Of a stretch of DNA of 64,000 nucleotides, positions 9,401 to 17,199 are shown in pieces. The position numbers and the translations under genes were made by a program. The notes under the pieces are model-generated. The model ran no database searches. It saw nothing but the letters and a program-made list of their open reading frames with translations, and was not told where the DNA came from. Origin of the DNA: Bin87 sp965115825. GTDB lineage: Bacteria > Chloroflexota > Dehalococcoidia > Lucifugimonadales > UBA3495. The DNA is taken from the NCBI GenBank assembly GCA_965115825.1, contig OZ220464.1, positions 1,364,001 to 1,428,000 of the forward strand. Reading direction: 5' to 3'. Within the stretch, counting starts at the first letter, position 1; each line of letters starts with the position of its first letter.

Positions 9401-10300
9401 GTCGCCGTGGGTTACTCTGACCCGCACGTGGTACTCCACCCCGTTTTCCAACCCCGTTATCAGGGCCGCGCCGGAGAGGTTGCGGCGGTTCAGCGTCACC
9501 GGCCCGGCGAAGCGCATCCACGCGCCGGCGCTGCCTCTCCGGTATTCCAGGTCAAACCCGGTGTATTCGGGGCTGCCCAGCTTGGCGGCCCCGGCGTTGG
9601 CGGCCGGCGCGGCGATGTTCGCCGCTATCGCCCGGTTGCGCCCCGTCAGCGCGGGCGCGTCCGGCGCAGCGGATGGCGCCGTGATGAACCCGTCGGCTCC
9701 CGCAAACCCGCTTCCCTCAGACGGCGCCGCTCCGCCTACAACCGGCGTCGGGGTGTTGGTGTTGGGAATGGGCGTGTGGGTCGGCGTGTGGGTCGGCGTG
9801 TTGGGGATGGGCGTCGGGGTGTTGGTGGCATCCGTGGTGGGGGCGGGGGTGGCCGTGATTGTCGTTCCGGCTGTGGCGGTGAAAACAAAGTGCTCAGTAA
9901 TGTGACCGCCGCAACCGGTGGCCCGAACCTCGAACCGATATTGGACGCCTTCGGTTAACCCCGTCGCGGGAAAGCTGCCAGGGGCCCGGTACACTCCATC
10001 CCCAAGAGCTGACCCGTTAAGATCAATGTAATCATCAAAATCAGCCCCGTATGTCAATGTGATGAAGTGATTAGTGTTCTTCGTTGGGCAGCCCGGTCCC
10101 GCGCTAAAAGATATAGTCGCTAGATTACCCGGGCTGCTGGTTTCGACGACTACTCGGGTGATGATCGGTTTCATGGATGCCGGCTGAGCTCTCACGGCCG
10201 GCGGCGACGCCGACTCATGGATTAGTAAGATGGCGACAAGCGCCAGCACCACGATGGCCACGACGCCGGCCGCGGCCTTTTTGAGGGGAGAAGACAACAT
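6467..10300 (-). CDS. Large cell-surface protein with Fn3 and IPT/TIG-like repeats
   Basis: I start this 1,277-residue protein at ATG 10300, behind AGAGG and directly before a Lys-Lys plus hydrophobic segment (residues 5-24) that acts as signal or anchor. A Thr/Pro stalk (NTPTPIPNTPTHTP) follows near residues 150-185, then two fibronectin III-like domains, and several IPT/TIG-like beta repeats marked by GEELTVTGSGF, GDEVTVFAQDF, DRLTLTGTGF and DTVTISGENW. The C-terminus is a separate small domain ending TCSPGGNCWN, a pattern I associate with Chloroflexota surface proteins. A role in adhesion or envelope structure is inferred; there are no catalytic motifs. Confidence 0.8.
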   Translation of the reverse strand: MLSSPLKKAAAGVVAIVVLALVAILLIHESASPPAVRAQPASMKPIITRVVVETSSPGNLATISFSAGPGCPTKNTNHFITLTYGADFDDYIDLNGSALGDGVYRAPGSFPATGLTEGVQYRFEVRATGCGGHITEHFVFTATAGTTITATPAPTTDATNTPTPIPNTPTHTPTHTPIPNTNTPTPVVGGAAPSEGSGFAGADGFITAPSAAPDAPALTGRNRAIAANIAAPAANAGAAKLGSPEYTGFDLEYRRGSAGAWMRFAGPVTLNRRNLSGAALITGLENGVEYHVRVRVTHGDGYGPWSAASAATPMATTPGPIRNLAAKQIAWLSVAESDTDYVRAVIYVTWDPPVDDGGSPVTGYDLEIMSGRNGNAISASLAQEFNRKVGSSGGVWKNDREADMTDLTHTTGTIAGTSDALGRDNQWVEYRVGAVNAQGAGEIGKVQIQVDKDAAVDLTAAWFTGTIASDSATSGASPKLTVKLDSLNSPLPAGSRVVLFLEDDFQVPDAIPASSIYFVANSPTTVDSGNGAPAYVTEAPEIDTDAYFDDDKDDVSITVRIPDMCTGDSDECEGSNGVNRGQDLTMVILGSSGIKNPSEAGTHTVAFDVLGFDDTLPSRIERLMTNGMEQSAKTADGNRTIQKRQGVYVSTEAKISLSDTDGERGEELTVTGSGFNNGTTAAAYVAQRKAARYAVAEWWETLDCDKMKAAMGPGAGQEFCFHYTLNTSEMTYTVAGKDKAASDKVFARHLCKQGIIPTGSEAGSATVSSDDRVAISFEVSVPTFQPGNDNLICVEDGEGRTSGEDVEDFELTPSINISPNEGQAGDEVTVFAQDFPTAGAAFTELKVGGVVIKDNIRATSVSADGSATATFKLPPQKGVKRVDAKWGSKSEDTKVTILPAIVNVGHGEPLPNDRLTLTGTGFATGAGSGIMPEDITISGAPMLVYDDCLDGDGEVEVSSGGQFVCAVAVWPAAGAASNPTLTSGRHIIRVKDKQGFEGEVAITIPEPTVKLLPAVAGPRDTVTISGENWPVDNAESSIEAITVTVTDGDRARQYSVYADGSGRWFIEHRVSGSVPIPSTSRVEAKYEDLVKLADITIPASVISVAPGECQPGGDITLSVNNMPVHARVERVAIGRRDVMPNPTPSTDGDGVVAVAVACPGLDPGVYSVELEVDDTVAIGSVEVLPEGPVGTGTPIAEALAPLGDKALAVFYFDSISKEWLFYDARPEFADLNTLEELVAGEPYWVLVSGNIEDVALGGQTRSLTCSPGGNCWNLLVW

Positions 10301-10328
10301 CGGAAACCTCTTCCTAATCTGATGAGTC

Positions 10329-10350
10329 GGGGGGGGGGGGGGGGGGGGGG
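10329..10350. repeat. Homopolymer run of 22 G (C on the sense strand of the surface-protein gene)
   Basis: An uninterrupted 22-bp G run lies 29-50 bp upstream of the surface-protein start codon, between its probable promoter and its ribosome binding site. Such runs change length by slippage. Assembly or sequencing error in the exact length is also likely. Confidence 0.95.
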
Positions 10351-10447
10351 TAGTCTTTACCTGCCATATTGTGCCTCGAATATCGTGCTGCGATAGGTTA
10401 CGGCATTGGGCCGGGGTCAGCCCCGGTCGAGGATGCCGCAACTGGGG

Positions 10448-10475
10448 ATTCTAGCATAATTGCCTGGGTAAGCAA
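10448..10475 (-). promoter_or_regulatory. Candidate sigma-70 promoter for the surface-protein gene
   Basis: On the minus strand TTGCTT (10475-10470) and TAGAAT (10453-10448) are separated by 16 bp. The implied transcript has a leader of about 140 nt that contains a GC-rich hairpin around 10411-10428 and the C22 run. The 10301-10627 gap holds no gene; near 10498-10540 it also has a degenerate copy of the AAATCC repeat described at 32040. Confidence 0.4.
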
Positions 10476-10627
10476 TAGGCCCGGCGACGGTTTTGTCGGG
10501 ATTTATGGGATTTTAGGATGTACAGGATTGCAGTTCCTGCCGCAAAGACCGGCTGCTGCTATAATGCGACGGCTGATCGCCGATATGGGTAATGCCATTT
10601 AAATCCACAAGCCGCTGTCCGACTGCT

Positions 10628-10912
10628 ATGAACTGGCATGATTTTCCACGTGAACTATTTAGAACTCTGCCCGGGCCTATTAGCCGTGGCGTTGGTTCGG
10701 GAATCGCCACCGCGATATTCGCGCGCTTTGCTTTATCAATCCTGCAATGGGCCTTGGAACGGGATTTGCCGCTGGGGGTGGTAACGGAGGCCATTGCCCT
10801 ATTCGTAAGTTGGCTCCCCGTCGCGAGCGGCGTCGCGGTATTTCTGTTTTACCTATGGCAAGCTACTTGCCTTCGGTGGGTTTGCCGGGGTTCCTGCCGC
10901 AAAAAAGATTGA
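10628..10912 (+). CDS. Small membrane protein of unknown function
   Basis: This 94-residue product starts at ATG 10628 (MNWHDFPRELFRTL). Two hydrophobic segments (around IATAIFARFALSIL and LFVSWLPVASGVAVFLFYLW) suggest two membrane helices. The tail has three Cys (CLRWVCRGSC). Its 3' end overlaps the 3' end of the convergent small membrane gene by about 50 bp. I do not recognise a family. Confidence 0.4.
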   Translation: MNWHDFPRELFRTLPGPISRGVGSGIATAIFARFALSILQWALERDLPLGVVTEAIALFVSWLPVASGVAVFLFYLWQATCLRWVCRGSCRKKD

Positions 10913-11204
10913 ACCCATCCAGAGCCAACACGCCCAGAAAAATCCCCAGCAGAGCGGCGAAAACAAGCCCGGCCAGCGCCCATGTCCACAGCCCGAACAC
11001 CTGAATGTACTCATTGCCGGCCCAACTGCCCACTTGCCAAATCAGGAAGGCCGCAAGCGTTGCGATGAAGCTCCCCAGCGCCGGGTATCGCAGCAATCGG
11101 AGTTCTCGCCGCAGCATAGGAAACAATCGCACAGCCGCCCGAACGGTTCCGGAAACTCCGGCAGCGCCGCCAAACGCGCTGATTCGTATGTTCGGCTTTG
11201 CCAT
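10863..11204 (-). CDS. Small membrane protein of unknown function
   Basis: This 113-residue protein starts at MAKPNIRI (ATG 11204). A basic N-terminal region (RRELRLLRYPALGSF) precedes two membrane helices (FIATLAAFLIWQVGSW and WALAGLVFAALLGIFLGVLAL), with a short Cys/Pro tail. The positive-inside pattern favours both ends in the cytoplasm. It is convergent with and overlaps the gene at 10628. No family recognised. Confidence 0.5.
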   Translation of the reverse strand: MAKPNIRISAFGGAAGVSGTVRAAVRLFPMLRRELRLLRYPALGSFIATLAAFLIWQVGSWAGNEYIQVFGLWTWALAGLVFAALLGIFLGVLALDGFNLFCGRNPGKPTEGK

Positions 11205-11369
11205 AGCGACACACCCCCATAAAGCTGAACCCAATCATACCACATTTCCGCCGACATCATTGACGTAACGGCAATCATCAGCTTGACACGCCTTGCTGGA
11301 TGATTGCCGGTGGAATTGCTTGCCACGGCATTGCTTTACGCCACCGCCCCATCCGGCGTATGGCTAACT

Positions 11370-12041
11370 CTAGTCCTGCCACCCCCGCCCGTGGTAACAC
11401 GCCTCCCAGAACCGATACTCATACCGCAGCGCAGTGCGGAAAATCCGCTCCAGCTCCGCCCTTTTCTCCACGCTTGCCCGCTCCCCCGCCTCGTTCAGCC
11501 GCGTCGCAAACCACTCCACCGGATCCCCCAGTACCTCCGGGCTGTGAATGTCTATCCAACCCTGATACACCGCGTTGTTCGGCTCCGCTCCCGCGTTAAT
11601 CAACCGCGTCGCCCAGTCCAGATACGTCCCCTCCGTTACATAAAACAGCGCCAGCAGGTCGTCAAAATCGCCCTCATACGCCGTGCGCGCCATAAAGTCG
11701 CCAAAAGCCTGCGTCGCCGGATTCGCCTCGGTGCTCCGATACTCCTCCGCCGTAACCCCCAGGTCGTGAAAGCCGTTCAGGAACAGGTCGTTCTCGGCGG
11801 ACAGAAAATTCGCCAGAAACCCGTTCAGAACCTTGCCCGCTTCATAATCCGGCGCCGCCTTGCCGATGGCCACCGACGTCATCACCACCAAGTCCTTGCA
11901 GAACACGTAATCTTGCCGGAAATAGCTCCGAAACTTGGCAATGTCCAGGCTCCCGTCCCCCATCTCCAGCACAAAAGGATGCGTAACCATCGCCTCCCAC
12001 TGAGCGCGATACTTGGCTCGCAAATCGTCAACAAACGGCAT
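11370..12041 (-). CDS. TenA/PqqC-like haem-oxygenase-fold protein
   Basis: This 223-residue all-helical protein has the TenA signature order: FRSYFRQDYVF near residues 38-48, the central helix LFYVTEGTYLDWATRLI, and the C-terminal ALRYEYRFWEACY. TenA proteins hydrolyse thiamin degradation products for salvage. The usual active-site Cys of the central helix (where TenA-C proteins have PC-x-x-x-Y) is replaced here, so it belongs to a Cys-less or otherwise divergent subgroup. It lies downstream of a CoxG-like gene and an amidohydrolase in one tight operon, suggesting a shared N-heterocycle or amide salvage route. No TPP riboswitch is visible. Confidence 0.7.
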   Translation of the reverse strand: MPFVDDLRAKYRAQWEAMVTHPFVLEMGDGSLDIAKFRSYFRQDYVFCKDLVVMTSVAIGKAAPDYEAGKVLNGFLANFLSAENDLFLNGFHDLGVTAEEYRSTEANPATQAFGDFMARTAYEGDFDDLLALFYVTEGTYLDWATRLINAGAEPNNAVYQGWIDIHSPEVLGDPVEWFATRLNEAGERASVEKRAELERIFRTALRYEYRFWEACYHGRGWQD

Positions 12042-12053
12042 ACCGCCTCCTCG

Positions 12054-12497
12054 CTACGCCGATTCCGCCAGACATCCGAAAAAACGGTCCAGCATCCCCT
12101 TGGCCACCGACCCCATCATCCGCTGCCCCACCCTCGCCGCTGCCCCACCCACCTGGCTGTCCGCCTCCACGTGAACCGTAGTGCCCCTGTCGCCCGCCGG
12201 CGTCAGCGTAACGTCCGACGTGCCCCTGGCGAACCCGATGTTGCCCGACCCCTCAATAGTCATCCGGTAAGAATGCGGCGGATTCAGCTCCGACAACTCC
12301 ACCACGGCGCTGTACTGCCCGCTCACCGGCCCCACTCGGATGTTCACCGCGGCCCGATAGCGGCCCGGCCCATCCGATTCTATGCTTCGGCACCCGGGAA
12401 TGCAGCCCGCCAGCACATCGGGATCCATCAGCGCATCCCAAACGTCCTGCGGCGGTTTGTCAAAATGATAATCGGCGGAAAGTTGCATAGCCGGCAT
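12054..12497 (-). CDS. CoxG-like SRPBCC-domain protein
   Basis: This 147-residue single START/SRPBCC domain begins with the hallmark ADYHFDKPPQDVWDALMDPDVLAGCIPGC, as in CoxG proteins linked to molybdenum CO dehydrogenases. The VGQRMMGSVAKGMLDRFF helix at the end is also typical. CoxG recruits the Mo enzyme to the membrane, but no cox genes are in the window and the usual long C-terminal tail anchor is missing. A general ligand-binding role is equally possible. It sits between the amidohydrolase (14 bp upstream) and the TenA-like gene (12 bp downstream). Confidence 0.8.
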   Translation of the reverse strand: MPAMQLSADYHFDKPPQDVWDALMDPDVLAGCIPGCRSIESDGPGRYRAAVNIRVGPVSGQYSAVVELSELNPPHSYRMTIEGSGNIGFARGTSDVTLTPAGDRGTTVHVEADSQVGGAAARVGQRMMGSVAKGMLDRFFGCLAESA

Positions 12498-12511
12498 TAT
12501 AGCAGGAATAG

Positions 12512-13750
12512 CTACCGTTCATCCGCCAGCAGCGCCGCATTCAGCAGCGCCTGCGCCCCGTTGGCGCAATCCTCCGGCGTGCTGTACTCCCCCGGCGCGT
12601 GGCTGATGCCGTCCACGCTCGGCACGAATATCATCGCCGCCGGCGTAATTGCGGCAATGGCCTGCGCGTCGTGGCCCGCTCCGCTGGGCAGCCTGATGTG
12701 CGCCAATCCCGCCATCTCCGCCGCATCCGCAGCCAGCTGCTGCATATTGCCGGATATCGGCACTGCCGGCGTATTCCGCTGCGCCGTAACCGTAATCCCC
12801 ACGTTCTCCGCGTGCGCCACCTCCTCCGCCGTCCGCCGCAGCTCCACCTCCGCCGCCGCCAGCGACTCCATCCGCTCATCCCGAAACTCCACGCCCATCT
12901 GCACCCGCCCCGGTATCACGTTCCCCGCATTGGGATGCACCTCCATGCTTCCCACCGTCCCCACCCGACACGCCTCCATCTCCCCGGCGATGCGCCGCAC
13001 TGCCAGCGCAAGCTGCGCCGCCGACGACATTGCATCCCGTCGCAGCGCCATCGGCGTCGTCCCGGCGTGGTTCGCCTCCCCAACTATATCAACGTGATAC
13101 GCCGACCGCCCCGTTATGCCCGTAACAATGCCGATGGGATAGCCGCCCCGGTGCAGCGTCGGCCCCTGCTCAATGTGCAGCTCCAGATAGCACGCCAGCT
13201 CGTCGGGCCGACGCCGCGCCTCCTCAATGCGTGAAATGTTGCCGCCAATGTCCGGCAGCCGCGACCCCAGCGTCGCCCCGTCGTCATGAACCGCCGCAAA
13301 GTCCTCCGCCTCCCACAGGCCCGCCACCGCCCGGCTCCCCAGCAGCCAGCGGTGAAACCCCGTGCCCTCCTCATTGGTGAACACCGCCACCTCCAGCGGA
13401 TGGCGCAGCCTTTGCCCGGCGTCCGCCAGGGCCTGCGCCGCCTCAATGGCCGCAATCACTCCCAGTGCCCCGTCATACTGCCCGCCCGCCGGCACCGTGT
13501 CCGTGTGCGACCCCAGCATAATCGCCGGCAGCGACGGCCCGCTGCCCTCAATCCGCCCTATGATGTTGCCGGCCGCGTCAATCCGAACCGACATTCCGGC
13601 AGCCCGCATCAGCCCCATCACATAGTCCCGACCCGCCACGTCAAACCGCGAAAAGGCCACCCGCTGCATCCCGTACTCATCCCGCCCAATCCGACCCAGC
13701 GCGGTCAGGTTGTCATTCAGACGCGCCGCATTAATCGCAACGGCAGACAT
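12512..13750 (-). CDS. M20-family Zn amidohydrolase (N-carbamoyl amino acid / allantoate type)
   Basis: This 412-residue enzyme has metal-binding motifs in family order: GSHTDTVPAGGQYDGALG near residues 79-96, TNEEGTGF near 127-134, LHIEQGP near 192-198 and a late SGAGHDA. This fits the hydantoinase/carbamoylase subgroup, which releases CO2 and NH3 from N-carbamoyl amino acids, or allantoate amidohydrolase. The two cannot be separated by eye. It is first in a tight operon with CoxG-like and TenA-like genes, which suggests amide or ureide salvage for nitrogen. Start is ATG 13750. Confidence 0.85.
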   Translation of the reverse strand: MSAVAINAARLNDNLTALGRIGRDEYGMQRVAFSRFDVAGRDYVMGLMRAAGMSVRIDAAGNIIGRIEGSGPSLPAIMLGSHTDTVPAGGQYDGALGVIAAIEAAQALADAGQRLRHPLEVAVFTNEEGTGFHRWLLGSRAVAGLWEAEDFAAVHDDGATLGSRLPDIGGNISRIEEARRRPDELACYLELHIEQGPTLHRGGYPIGIVTGITGRSAYHVDIVGEANHAGTTPMALRRDAMSSAAQLALAVRRIAGEMEACRVGTVGSMEVHPNAGNVIPGRVQMGVEFRDERMESLAAAEVELRRTAEEVAHAENVGITVTAQRNTPAVPISGNMQQLAADAAEMAGLAHIRLPSGAGHDAQAIAAITPAAMIFVPSVDGISHAPGEYSTPEDCANGAQALLNAALLADER

Positions 13751-13784
13751 ACTTCCTACCTCCGGTCAAATTCAATCCCCCCTG

Positions 13785-14603
13785 TTACCCGCTCCCGCCG
13801 CCCAAATCCCGCCGACTCAGCGCTCCCAACGCCAGCGACCAGAACAGAGCGATGTAAGCCGCCAACGCCAACGCGAAGTACCAGGCGCTCACTTCGGCGT
13901 CTCCGTCGCCAATGCCCCATGTTGCCCCTCCCAAAGTCCAGCGTAGATAGTCCCACAGGTTGAAACCGTATAAGGCGTCCACAATCGCCCCTGCTGCCGG
14001 ATAAACCGTCCTTTCCGCAATCACAATCGCCGCTGCCACCGCCAGCCCGAACGTCGCCGACCTCCCCTGCATACACAGTAACGTCGTCAAACTCATGTAA
14101 GCGATGGCCGCCAGCAGGCTTCCGCAATACAGCAGCACAGTGCCCTCCCAGGACACGTCAACTCCGATTAGAAGATCTAGTATGGGCGGCGCGTCGCGGT
14201 CGCCCGTAATCTGCCCCACCACCGTGGCTAAACACGAGGACACTATCCACGCCGCCGCCAGCGCGATGCTCGCTAATAGCATCTTCGCCAGAATTGTCTG
14301 CCAGCCGGGCATTCCCCGCGCCTGCATCGCCCGCAGCGTTCCCCAGCCGTATTCTCCGCTGAAAACCAGTATCGTCAGGAGAAGCGCCAGAAATGGCCCC
14401 GCCATTCCCATGACCGTAGCGATGATGAAGGGATACGCGCTTGGCCCAATGCCATACCCATCAACCCGCACAAACGAAGCCCCCAGCAGGATGAGAACTA
14501 CGACAGCCGCCGCCAGCCCCATAATCACGTAGAACCCTGGCCGATGGGATATCCGGAACCACTCCCAACGCAACGCCACTATGACGGGAGCTATTGCGCT
14601 CAT
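13785..14603 (-). CDS. ABC-2 type transporter permease
   Basis: This 272-residue integral membrane protein has about six hydrophobic segments, beginning with the membrane entry ISHRPGFYVIMGLAAAVVVLILL. The cytoplasmic turn SGEYGWGTLRAMQARGMPG is the coupling-helix region typical of ABC-2 permeases of bacteriocin or lantibiotic exporters. Its ATG overlaps the stop of the ATPase gene (ATGA at 14600-14603), so the pair is translationally coupled. Substrate unknown; export of a drug, lipid or peptide is most likely. Confidence 0.85.
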   Translation of the reverse strand: MSAIAPVIVALRWEWFRISHRPGFYVIMGLAAAVVVLILLGASFVRVDGYGIGPSAYPFIIATVMGMAGPFLALLLTILVFSGEYGWGTLRAMQARGMPGWQTILAKMLLASIALAAAWIVSSCLATVVGQITGDRDAPPILDLLIGVDVSWEGTVLLYCGSLLAAIAYMSLTTLLCMQGRSATFGLAVAAAIVIAERTVYPAAGAIVDALYGFNLWDYLRWTLGGATWGIGDGDAEVSAWYFALALAAYIALFWSLALGALSRRDLGGGSG

Positions 14604-15574
14604 CGCTGTTCACCTCCCAACTCGCCGGTTACCTCCATAAAGCCCGCCTCCAGCGAACCAACCAAAGAGCGCAGCTCCGCCACATAAATCCCCGCGTTCG
14701 CCAAATCCCGGCTGATTTCCCACTCCCGACCCGGCGCTGCTATCACTTCCAGCCCGTCAGCGCTTTGCCCGGCTATCTCCCATCCCTTCTCCCGCAGCAG
14801 TTTCACCGCCTCCCCATCGTCCGTTGTACGCAGCAGCGCCTGCCCCGCTGTCGCCGAGGTTCCCATCTCGGCCACCGGGCCCGAATACAGCAGCTTGCCC
14901 CGCGCCAGCACGCCCACCCGGTCGCAGACCTGCTCCACTTCATTAAGCAGATGGCTCGCCAGGATAATCGTCCGCGGTTCCCCGTTGCCCGTCGCCCCCT
15001 CTCCCGCCAGCTCGCGAATCAGCTCCCGAACTTCAACAATCCCCGTCGGATCCAGCCCATTGGTCGGCTCATCAAGAATCAGCAGCGACGGATTCCCCAG
15101 CAACGTAGCGGCAATCCCCAGTCGCTGCTTCATCCCCGTCGAACAAGCCCGGAACTTGCGCCCGGCCGCCGCGCCGTCCAGATTAACCGTCGTCAGCAGC
15201 TCCTCAATCTCAGTCTCCCCGCCCTCCGAACCGTAAATCCCCTGCAAACACCTCAGATTGTCCCGGCACGACAGATACGGCCAGAAAGTCGGCCGTTCAA
15301 TCAACGCTCCCACTCTACCCAGCGCCTCACGCTGCCCAACCGTCCCGTTCTCCCCCAGCAGCTCAATCGTACCCCCCGTCGGATGCAGAAATCCCATCAG
15401 CATCGACAATAGCGTCGTCTTCCCCGACCCGTTCGGCCCCAGCAGCCCATATACCCCGCCCGCCGGAATCGTCAAGCTCACATCGTCAACCGCCCGCACT
15501 CGGCCAAAATGCTTGGTGAGACCCGACACCGTCACCGCGTCCGGCCTCCCCTTTTCCAATTGCGTATCCATCAA
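14600..15574 (-). CDS. ABC transporter ATP-binding protein
   Basis: This 324-residue nucleotide-binding protein has Walker A GPNGSGKTT near residues 49-57, a signature region (FRACSTGMKQRLGIA), Walker B LLILDEPTNGLDP and the switch His in ILASHLL. The last 100 residues form the extra C-terminal domain seen in CcmA/BcrA-type exporter ATPases. It powers the membrane partner encoded immediately downstream and itself overlaps the FAD-oxidoreductase gene upstream by 4 bp (ATGA), making a three-gene coupled operon. Confidence 0.92.
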   Translation of the reverse strand: MMDTQLEKGRPDAVTVSGLTKHFGRVRAVDDVSLTIPAGGVYGLLGPNGSGKTTLLSMLMGFLHPTGGTIELLGENGTVGQREALGRVGALIERPTFWPYLSCRDNLRCLQGIYGSEGGETEIEELLTTVNLDGAAAGRKFRACSTGMKQRLGIAATLLGNPSLLILDEPTNGLDPTGIVEVRELIRELAGEGATGNGEPRTIILASHLLNEVEQVCDRVGVLARGKLLYSGPVAEMGTSATAGQALLRTTDDGEAVKLLREKGWEIAGQSADGLEVIAAPGREWEISRDLANAGIYVAELRSLVGSLEAGFMEVTGELGGEQR

Positions 15575-16770
15575 GTCAGCACGTCAAACCCGTATCCCGT
15601 GTGATTCAGCGCTCCCTCGGCAAACCTGCCCAGTCGCAGCGCCCCTATGTCCATAGTACTCGTTGCGCCGTTGCCAATCAACTCGGCCATCAGCATCCCC
15701 ACCATTGGCGACAGCTTAAAGCCGTGCCCGCTGAACCCGCTGCACAGATACAGCCCTTCCACGCCGTCAACCCGGTCCATTATCGGATGCGAGTCCGGCG
15801 TGTCAGTGTACAGCCCCGCATAGCCGGCCGCCAATTCCGCATCCGCCATAGCCGGAATGCGCCGCGCCAACCGCTGCCAGACGTCTTGTATGAAAGCCGC
15901 GCTGGCCCGTTGCGCAAAAACCGCAGGGTCATCCACCGCCTCAGAGTGATTCCCGTTGCCCACCAGCGTCAGCTCCCTACCCTCCGGACGAAAATAAATA
16001 CGGTTGCCGATATCCGCTCCCCCAGGATGATACCGCGCCGTCGTCGGCCGGCGAAAGTGCAGTACTTCGTGCCGCGTGGCCGTCAGCGGCGCATCAATGC
16101 CGTGCGACCTCAAAAACCCCGCCGACCACGGCCCGGCGGCCAGCGCCGCGATGCCGGTCTCAATCCGCCCGCCGTCGGCAGTCTTCACCGCCGTCACCCG
16201 GCTGCCGTCCGCGCTCATCTCAATCCCCGCCGCCGGCGTTTGCAGCCGTATGCTCACCCCCTCCGCCCGCGCCCGGGTCGCGTAAGCGTAAGCCGTCCCC
16301 GATGCGTCGGCGTGCCCCGAGTATGGTTCGTATGCGATGCCCGCGGCATCCTCCACCTCAAACCCCGGCGCCAGCCCGGCCGCATCCCTCCCGCTGATAA
16401 TCTCCGTAATCACCCCCACCGACTGCTGCATCGCTACATTCCGCCGAAAAGCCTCCTCGTCATCCACCCCCGCAAACACCAGATACCCCGTTTCAACGTA
16501 TCCGCAATCCCCGCCGATAATATCGTCAAAATTGCGGAAAATACCCAGGCTCCGCCACGCCATCTCAGCATTAACCGCAGTAGAGTAGTGCATCCGTATC
16601 GCCCCGCTGCTGCGCCCCGTAGAGCCGCTACCCAGCGTATCCCGTTCCAGCAGCACAATCCGACGCAAGCCATGCTCCCCGCCCGTCATCGCCAGATTGC
16701 ACGCAATACTGCACCCCATCACACCCCCGCCGATGACCACCACATCCGCAATTTCATCAGCGCCCGCCAT
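15571..16770 (-). CDS. DAO-family FAD-dependent oxidoreductase
   Basis: This 399-residue flavoenzyme starts at ATG 16770, behind GGAGAGGGGG. The N-terminal VVVIGGGVMGCSIA is the FAD-binding Rossmann motif; GSGSTGRSSGAIR is the second contact typical of sarcosine oxidase / glycine oxidase / D-amino-acid oxidase relatives. The C-terminal GLYLCSGFSGHGFKLSPMVG is the matching end of the family. It oxidises secondary or primary amines of amino-acid-like substrates; which one is not visible. The overlap with the ABC ATPase gene is odd for a catabolic enzyme and may mean the exporter handles its product or a related toxin. Confidence 0.85.
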   Translation of the reverse strand: MAGADEIADVVVIGGGVMGCSIACNLAMTGGEHGLRRIVLLERDTLGSGSTGRSSGAIRMHYSTAVNAEMAWRSLGIFRNFDDIIGGDCGYVETGYLVFAGVDDEEAFRRNVAMQQSVGVITEIISGRDAAGLAPGFEVEDAAGIAYEPYSGHADASGTAYAYATRARAEGVSIRLQTPAAGIEMSADGSRVTAVKTADGGRIETGIAALAAGPWSAGFLRSHGIDAPLTATRHEVLHFRRPTTARYHPGGADIGNRIYFRPEGRELTLVGNGNHSEAVDDPAVFAQRASAAFIQDVWQRLARRIPAMADAELAAGYAGLYTDTPDSHPIMDRVDGVEGLYLCSGFSGHGFKLSPMVGMLMAELIGNGATSTMDIGALRLGRFAEGALNHTGYGFDVLT

Positions 16771-16863
16771 CAGACAGCCCCCTCTCCAACGCAAACGCAT
16801 CACCCCGACGCGAACGCCCCACGTCCACCATCAGACAGCTCCCTCCAACGCAAGCGGTTCCTG

Positions 16864-17199
16864 CATCAGGTCAATCGTCCCGGTTATACAGTCAGAGCCG
16901 GCAACAGCCGCCCCATCCGTCAAATCGCCCTGGCAAAAACGAGCCTGCATCAGGTCAATCGCCCCGGTTATACAGTCAGAGCCGGCAACAGCCGCCCCAT
17001 CCGTCAAATCGCCCTGGCAAAAATGAACGTGCATCAGGTCAATCGTCCCGGTTATACAGTCAGAGCCGGCAACAGCCGCCCCATCCGTCAAATCGCCTTG
17101 GCAAAAATGAACGTGCATCAGGTCAATCGTCCCAGTTGCGCAGTCAGAGCCGGCAACAGCCGCCCCATCCGTCAAATCGCCCTGGCAAAAACGAGCCTG
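16864..17199. repeat. Four tandem 84-bp repeats (minisatellite)
   Basis: Four head-to-tail units start at 16864, 16948, 17032 and 17116, exactly 84 bp apart and differing by few bases; a fifth begins at 17200 and decays. Because 84 is a multiple of 3, all frames stay open. The minus-strand frame (16831-17496) would encode a 28-residue repeat with two Cys (FCQGDL... and SDC...), but its unique N-terminal part looks non-coding, so I do not call a gene. The rest of the gap, 16771-16863 and 17203-17634, shows nothing I can name. Confidence 0.95.

Noticed and set aside
12054..12497. Evidence for an aerobic CO dehydrogenase locus from the CoxG-like gene
   Set aside because: No coxL/M/S genes are nearby and SRPBCC proteins are widespread.
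11304..13097. 597-codon plus-strand ORF
   Set aside because: Antisense to TenA-like, CoxG-like and carbamoylase genes, which all have clear motifs; Arg/Pro/His-rich nonsense.
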